Source: Mesorhizobium waimense
GTDB lineage: Bacteria; Pseudomonadota; Alphaproteobacteria; Rhizobiales; Rhizobiaceae
Direction of reading: 5' to 3'
DNA: 57,352 nt
Assembly (NCBI RefSeq): GCF_003601975.1
Contig: NZ_QZWZ01000038.1
Span: forward strand, 1 to 57,352
Shown here: positions 53,012-57,352 of the stretch, one piece after another
Numbering within the stretch: position 1 is the stretch's first letter
Layout of the letters: each line of letters opens with the position of its first letter
Notes under the pieces: model-generated
Told to the model about the DNA's origin: nothing
The model's input: only the letters and a program-made list of their open reading frames with translations
Databases searched by the model: none
Translations under genes and position numbers: made by a program

Positions 53012-53150
53012 CCATGTTGCCACGGTCGGCGCCATCAATGCGAAAACACCCCTGAAAAAGCTCGATCTACGGTTTGGCGATCTACCTCAGAAGCAACCGA
53101 TTGCCCCGTGGCCGAAGTCGATCCGAAGCTCGGTCAGTTCGCGTAGAGCT
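53012..53150 (+). pseudogene. M16 peptidase subunit remnant
   Basis: The plus strand reads LHVATVGAINAKTPLKKLDL and RFGDLPQKQPIAP. After one frameshift it continues VAEVDPKLGQF and then a stop. This matches residues around LHVAVVGDIDAKALSEKLDQ, NLPQKQALAPVPDIAPKLGQ of the non-catalytic M16 subunit at 41.7-43.1 kb. It shows that a second copy of the M16 unit once stood directly upstream of the prolyl oligopeptidase promoter. Confidence 0.8.
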
Positions 53151-53224
53151 TCACTGCTCGAGTTTTCCGCGGTGCCCACGGAACCCGCACAGGAGACCGA
53201 TCATGCGTCTACGGCTGCACGCGT

Positions 53225-53240
53225 TGTCGGGTCTTCGACA
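53225..53240 (+). promoter_or_regulatory. NifA upstream activator sequence (S9 peptidase)
   Basis: TGTCGGGTCTTCGACA is an exact TGT-N10-ACA with a TGTCGG left half. It ends 64 bases before the -24 element. Confidence 0.75.
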
Positions 53241-53304
53241 AAGTCGGACATGAGACACAGCGCCATCAGAGCCATCTCATTGTTGTGAAACGATTTTCTC
53301 ATTT

Positions 53305-53319
53305 GGCACGACACGTGCT
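53305..53319 (+). promoter_or_regulatory. Sigma-54 promoter of the prolyl oligopeptidase unit
   Basis: TGGCACGACACGTGC has the -24 TGGCAC and -12 GTGC at correct spacing. It shares TCTCATTTGGCACG and the GTGC -12 with the M16 promoter. The start codon of the peptidase is 160 bases downstream. Confidence 0.78.
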
Positions 53320-53480
53320 GCACTATCCACATACGCACTTCGGCGCGGATAGAGGAGAAATTATTCCATGATCACGCTGGCCGAACATGTGGTCGCCCCC
53401 GCGAAAGCCGAGCTTTCCCGAGCCGACGGAGACTCTTGCGCTTGTTTTCCAGTCCACATCATTCTTCAGGTTATCCGGAC

Positions 53481-55565
53481 ATGACGGCATTCGATTTGCG
53501 CCCAACGCTGAATGCTCCCGACGATGATCCCTACCTTTGGCTTGAAGATGTAGAAGGCGAACGGGCACTTGACTGGGCGGCCAGCCAGTCGGCCAGGACC
53601 TTGGAGCACTTCGATGGAACACAGTTCGAGCGCGATCACGATGCCCTGACAGCGATTTTCGACCGTCTCGACAACATTCCCCTTATCACTCGCCGCGGAC
53701 AGCACCTCTACAATGTCTGGCGAGATGCCCGAAACCCGCGCGGACTGTGGCGGCGAACCACCCTTGCCGCCTATATGACGGCCGATCCCCAGTGGGAGCC
53801 CCTGCTCGATCTCGACGCGCTCGCCGCCCGCGACGGAGAGGACTGGATCTGGGGCGGCGCGTCGGTCGAGCCTGACAAACGGGAAAGAGCCGTTCTGCGC
53901 CTGTCGCGTGGCGGCAGCGCCGCGGTCGCGCATCGCGAATTCGATCTGGGTACTCTGAGCTTAGTCGCCGACGGTTTCAATCTCCCGGAGGCGAAGGGCG
54001 GCATCAATTGGCTCGACCCTGACACGCTTCTGCTGTCCAGTGCCTTTGGTGATGGCATGGCCACCCGCTGCGGCTACGCGCGCACCGTGCGGCTGTGGAA
54101 GCGTGGCGCGGATCCGCTCACCGCGCCGGTAATCTTCGAAACCGGTTCCGAATCCCTCGGCGTGTCTGGCCATCTGGATCGCACCGCCGAGAGCGAGCGC
54201 CTTTGGTTCATCGAGAGGCCGGCCTTCTTCGAGAAGATAATCCGAATCGGCGACAGAAGCGGGCCGAAGATGCAGATCGACCTTCCTCGGGACGCCTGGT
54301 GGAATGGCTTCGGCGACTGGCTGGCGGTAAAGCCGCGCAAGCCCTGGACCGTGGGAGGGACGACCCATGCCGCCGACACGCTGATAGGCATCTCGCTCTC
54401 TTCCTTCATCGCCGGAAAGCGTAATTTTAGCACCCTCTTTGAACCAGGCGACAGGCGCTCCCTGCAGTCCTTCTTCTGGAATGACTGCAAGCTCATCATC
54501 TCCTATCTCGTCAATCTCGTTCCGCGTTTCGAGATGTTCACCCCCGGCCGTCAGGAATGGACGCGCCTAGCGCTGGAGACAGTGCCTACCGAAGGAACTG
54601 TTCATCTCTGGCCGCTCGATGCGGAACGGCACGTTTCCAATGGAGAGGTTCTCGTTTCGGCTCAGGACCCGATCACGCCGCCGCAGCTTTTCCTCTTCGA
54701 CCTCAATGCCACGGCTCTCGGCGCTCCAGTGATCCTGAAGCGCCACCCGGACAATTTCGACGCATCCGGTCTAGTGGTCACGCGACACGAGGCAGTCGCG
54801 ACCGATGGTGAAATGATCCCCTATACGCAGGTCGGCCCGGCGAACAGCGACGGGGATGCTCCGCTTCACCTCACCGCCTATGGCGGGTTCGGCATATCGT
54901 GCCTGCCCTCCTACAACTCCTCGCTCGGCAAGCTATGGCTCGAACGCGGCGGCACTTGTGTGGTGGCGAATATCCGAGGGGGCGGCGAGTTCGGCACCCG
55001 TTGGCACGAGGCGGGTCGTAGGGAGGGCAAGCGTCTTGCGCATGACGATTTCGCCGCCGTTGCCACCGATCTCGTGCGAAGGGGCATCACGCGGTCGAGG
55101 CGGATTGCCGCCGAGGGCTGCTCAAATGGCGGTCTGCTGATTGCCAATATGCTGACCCGCTATCCCGAGCTTTTCGGTGCGCTGTTCTGCGCAGTTCCGC
55201 TTATCGACATGCGCCGCTACACCAAGCTTTTTGGCGCAGGCGGGATTGGCGAATATGGCGATCCCGACAAGCCGGAGGATTGGACTTTCCTCCGGGAAAT
55301 CTCCGCCTATCACGCCGCAACGCCGGGACAGCCCTATCCGCCGATCCTGCTTGCCACCACGAAGCGGGACGACCGCGTCCACCCGGGCCACGCGCGCAAG
55401 ACGGCCGCAAAGTTGCAGGCTCTTGGCTATCCGGCTTACTTCTACGAGGCCAGCGCGGGCGGGCACGGCTACGGCAAGAACAATCGGGAGCGGGCCGCAT
55501 TCGTCGCCCTGGGCCACAATTTCCTTCGCAGTGCGATCGGCTGGCGCGCCGATAGCGTTCGATAG
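53481..55565 (+). CDS. Prolyl oligopeptidase family (S9A) serine peptidase
   Basis: The 694-residue protein starts MTAFDLRPTLN and has the S9A order: N-terminal helices (DDPYLWLEDVEGERALDW), a beta-propeller region at about 70-420, then the hydrolase domain. The triad is Ser548 (EGCSNGGLL), Asp631 (KRDDRVHPGH) and His662 (AGGHGYGKN). No signal peptide is seen, so it is cytoplasmic. Members cleave short peptides, typically after proline, and this branch resembles enzymes that degrade imported oligopeptides. The frame is open 15 codons upstream; the ATG used fits the family start. A NifA/sigma-54 promoter precedes it and an OmpW-type porin follows. Confidence 0.93.
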   Translation: MTAFDLRPTLNAPDDDPYLWLEDVEGERALDWAASQSARTLEHFDGTQFERDHDALTAIFDRLDNIPLITRRGQHLYNVWRDARNPRGLWRRTTLAAYMTADPQWEPLLDLDALAARDGEDWIWGGASVEPDKRERAVLRLSRGGSAAVAHREFDLGTLSLVADGFNLPEAKGGINWLDPDTLLLSSAFGDGMATRCGYARTVRLWKRGADPLTAPVIFETGSESLGVSGHLDRTAESERLWFIERPAFFEKIIRIGDRSGPKMQIDLPRDAWWNGFGDWLAVKPRKPWTVGGTTHAADTLIGISLSSFIAGKRNFSTLFEPGDRRSLQSFFWNDCKLIISYLVNLVPRFEMFTPGRQEWTRLALETVPTEGTVHLWPLDAERHVSNGEVLVSAQDPITPPQLFLFDLNATALGAPVILKRHPDNFDASGLVVTRHEAVATDGEMIPYTQVGPANSDGDAPLHLTAYGGFGISCLPSYNSSLGKLWLERGGTCVVANIRGGGEFGTRWHEAGRREGKRLAHDDFAAVATDLVRRGITRSRRIAAEGCSNGGLLIANMLTRYPELFGALFCAVPLIDMRRYTKLFGAGGIGEYGDPDKPEDWTFLREISAYHAATPGQPYPPILLATTKRDDRVHPGHARKTAAKLQALGYPAYFYEASAGGHGYGKNNRERAAFVALGHNFLRSAIGWRADSVR

Positions 55566-55746
55566 GTGGCCGGGATCAACAAGAGCAACATTTCAACAAG
55601 TAGCACAGGTCGATTTTTAGTGAGCACACGCAGAACGGGTGCTCGGTCTCACCAACATGAGCAGGAGGCTCATCCGGTCTCAGCAAGTTCGAGCAAGATC
55701 TTTCATAGTGCAGTGCGTCATCTCTGAAGAGCAAGGAAAGAACATC

Positions 55747-56442
55747 ATGGCGAAAAAGCGAATGGGCGTGGCGCGGGAGGTAGCAGCGGCCCTCGTCCTC
55801 ATTGTGGTGGGACAGCAGGCCGTCGCGGCGGACCTGGTGCAAGCCGCGAGCGTCCCGCAGGCAGGAGCCTCGGTCACGGAATGGCCAAGCCCTTGGCAGG
55901 TCCGCCTGCGCACGTTGGGGGTCATCACTGAGGATTCAGGCTACGTCAACGCGGTGCCCGGCTCCGGTCTTTCCTATTCGGACTCCCTGACACCGGAACT
56001 CGATATCTCCTATTTCTTCACCGACAACATCGCCGCCGAACTCATACTCGGCACGACCTACGCCAACATCGACGGCCAAGGAACGATCGGTGGGCTGGGC
56101 AAGGTCGGCAAGGTTTGGCTGCTGCCGCCAACGCTCACACTGCAGTACCATTTTACCGATTTCGGCGCCTTCAAGCCCTATGTCGGTGCCGGCATGAACT
56201 ACACGATCTTCTATAACCAGGATGCCGGCAGCGCCGATGCTCTCAAGGTTAAGAACACGTTCGGCACCGCGCTACAGGTCGGATTCGACTACATGGTGGA
56301 TCAGCACTGGGGTGTCAACTTCGACGTGAAGAAGCTTTTCCTGAAGCCAGACTTCGACGTCACGGTAGGCGGCGCGAAGCTGACAGGCAAGGCCGCGCTC
56401 GATCCCTGGTTGATAGGCGCAGGTGTCACCTACCGTTTCTGA
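55747..56442 (+). CDS. OmpW-family outer-membrane protein
   Basis: The 231-residue protein has a signal peptide (1-28, VAAALVLIVVGQQAVAA) and an eight-strand beta-barrel pattern of the OmpW family: PWQVRLRTLGVI, ELDISYFFTDNIAAELILGT, YHFTDFGAFKPYVGAGMNY and a C-terminal YRF for barrel assembly. AAGGAAAGAACATC precedes the ATG. OmpW proteins form narrow hydrophobic channels for small molecules. The gene is 181 bases after the S9 peptidase with no promoter seen between and a terminator after it, so both are probably on one NifA-dependent transcript. Confidence 0.92.
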   Translation: MAKKRMGVAREVAAALVLIVVGQQAVAADLVQAASVPQAGASVTEWPSPWQVRLRTLGVITEDSGYVNAVPGSGLSYSDSLTPELDISYFFTDNIAAELILGTTYANIDGQGTIGGLGKVGKVWLLPPTLTLQYHFTDFGAFKPYVGAGMNYTIFYNQDAGSADALKVKNTFGTALQVGFDYMVDQHWGVNFDVKKLFLKPDFDVTVGGAKLTGKAALDPWLIGAGVTYRF

Positions 56443-56484
56443 TACCCGCGGCGAAGGTCGGTTGCGGCAGCCGATCTGAAAGGA

Positions 56485-56506
56485 GGGGCGCCTCGTGCGC
56501 CCTTTT
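56485..56506 (+). terminator. Intrinsic terminator after the OmpW gene
   Basis: GGGCGC and GCGCCC form a six-bp GC stem around CTCGT, followed by TTTT. It lies about 45 bases past the stop and closes the S9-OmpW unit. Confidence 0.8.
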
Positions 56507-56732
56507 GCCGTCGGCCCTGCATCTCGACGGGCAGCAGCCAATTGCGAGACTACACTTGAAGAAGCCGTTGTCGAAAGGGGGGCCTCCCCGCTCCCACCGA
56601 ACAAAGAAGGGTACCCTTGGTCAACGCGACCTGGACTAACGCCTGAAATGGAAGTGTTTAGACGCACCAAGGAGCAGGATGGCTTTGCCGTGTTGATGCG
56701 ATGCTGCGGCCACACTCCTCGCCGACATCAGT

Positions 56733-56785
56733 CTCCCGGGAGGTACGCCTCCGGTGAAGTCTTCGCCGGAGGCGTACCCCGGGAG
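56733..56785. repeat. Long near-perfect palindrome
   Basis: A 12-bp perfect stem (GTACGCCTCCGG / CCGGAGGCGTAC) is extended outward by TCCCGGG/CCCGGGA across a two-base bulge. It extends inward by GAAG/CTTC around a single T. In all, 23 base pairs form in 53 bases. No gene spans it. It may be an IS end, a recombination site or an RNA hairpin. Confidence 0.85.
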
Positions 56786-56809
56786 CATGTCTGAGCTCTA
56801 TGCAGCACG

Positions 56810-56955
56810 ATCGGCTATCCGAAGATCATCCGGTTGGATCAGGGAGCGAGTTCGCCTTTCACGACTTCGACTATGCCTGCACCAAGGCGTCATCCTATGC
56901 CCGCCGGATCGTCGGCTGGCGGGTGAAAAGAGCCGTAACCGCCCGATTGGCACCG
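56810..56955 (+). mobile_element. IS3-family transposase fragment
   Basis: A short frame contains SSYARRIVGWRVKRA, matching the FARRIVGWRVSR motif of IS3-type integrases. Upstream and downstream parts are missing. Confidence 0.5.
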
Positions 56956-56982
56956 CCTGCCAGACAGCGCCTTGATGGCCTA

Positions 56983-57018
56983 AGACACGTCTTTAACGAC
57001 GTCGTTAGCGACGTGTCT
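56983..57018. repeat. 36-base palindrome before the IS66 gene
   Basis: AGACACGTCTTTAACGAC and GTCGTTAGCGACGTGTCT are reverse complements at 16 of 18 positions with no loop. It lies 15 bases before the IS66 tnpA start. It may be an operator or the IS end region. Confidence 0.8.
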
Positions 57019-57032
57019 AGGCGAGGTATGGG

Positions 57033-57352
57033 ATGCGTGTCGAAATTCTTGGTCAGGAACGGCGGCGGCGTTGGGGTGACGAGAAGAAGCGCGACATTGT
57101 CATGTCGGTTGGGCTCGACGGTGCGACGGTCACTGAGGTTGCACATCGGCACGATGTGAGCCGGCAGCAGATTTACGCCTGGCGGCATGAGCTGAAGAAG
57201 AAGGGTTTGTTGCCGTCCACTGCCGATACGGTCTTCCTTCCCGTAGACACGTTAGCCATGCTTGGCGCCCCGCTCGTGCGCGAGGACGTTGCGCGCGTGC
57301 CTGCAATGATCGAGTTGCGGTTGAACGATGGGCGCAGCCTTCGCTTCGACAG
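57033..57352 (+). mobile_element. IS66-family accessory protein TnpA, partial at window end
   Basis: An ATG opens a frame that runs off the window edge without a stop (106 codons). It reads MRVEILGQERRRRWGDEKKR and DIVMSVGLDGATVTEVAHRH, then QQIYAWRHELKKKGLL. This is the helix-turn-helix pattern of IS66 TnpA (transposase IS3/IS911-like HTH). TnpB and TnpC should follow beyond the window. Confidence 0.85.

Overview
The window looks like part of a symbiosis island of a Mesorhizobium-type rhizobium. The base composition is GC-rich and alphaproteobacterial. There is a complete run of nodulation-type (Rhc-I) type III secretion genes in the order known from Sinorhizobium fredii NGR234 and Mesorhizobium loti, and TtsI-type promoter boxes ('tts boxes') precede the T3SS operons and effector genes. 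NifA/sigma-54 promoters and many decayed insertion sequences (IS3, IS5, IS6, IS66, IS256, IS630, IS1380) complete the picture. The species is an inference; no rRNA, tRNA or core marker is present.

Region 1 (0.2-18.3 kb) is the secretion machine. nopX (translocon) and nolW/rhcC1 (N-terminal part of the split secretin) read leftward. The apparatus operon nolB-rhcJ-nolU-nolV-rhcN-y4yJ-rhcQ-rhcR-rhcS-rhcT-rhcU reads rightward with mostly overlapping genes. After 2 kb of IS debris, a second tts-box operon encodes nopC, nopA (needle), a SctD-like ring protein, a small TPR-like protein, rhcV (export gate) and a TPR lipoprotein. The regulator ttsI and the second secretin half rhcC2 are not in the window.

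Region 2 (18.5-38.6 kb) is an effector archipelago. It holds a NopD-like SUMO protease with four DLNxxP (EAR-type) motifs in 33-residue repeats, a NopP-like protein, a XopP/HLK-like protein, a NopT-like YopT/AvrPphB cysteine protease, and an orphan tts box followed by an effector stub. Between them lie two DUF982 proteins, a SAM-cycle cluster (ArsR-type regulator, glyA, metK, adenosine kinase), a decayed Ros/MucR gene, an RpiR-type regulator, and methylase and integrase remnants.

Region 3 (39-57.4 kb) looks like symbiotic-state metabolism. There is an M16 peptidase pair (one catalytic, one non-catalytic), a prolyl oligopeptidase followed by an OmpW-type porin, and an N-hydroxylating monooxygenase. 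Each of these three units has an upstream TGT-N10-ACA element and a -24/-12 element. A fourth, degenerate promoter of the same kind now faces an IS256 fragment. Two class III CoA-transferases, a broken DUF4143 ATPase, an intact IS1380 transposase and the start of an IS66 element fill the rest. The main new hypothesis is a NifA-controlled peptide-processing regulon located beside a TtsI-controlled effector region.
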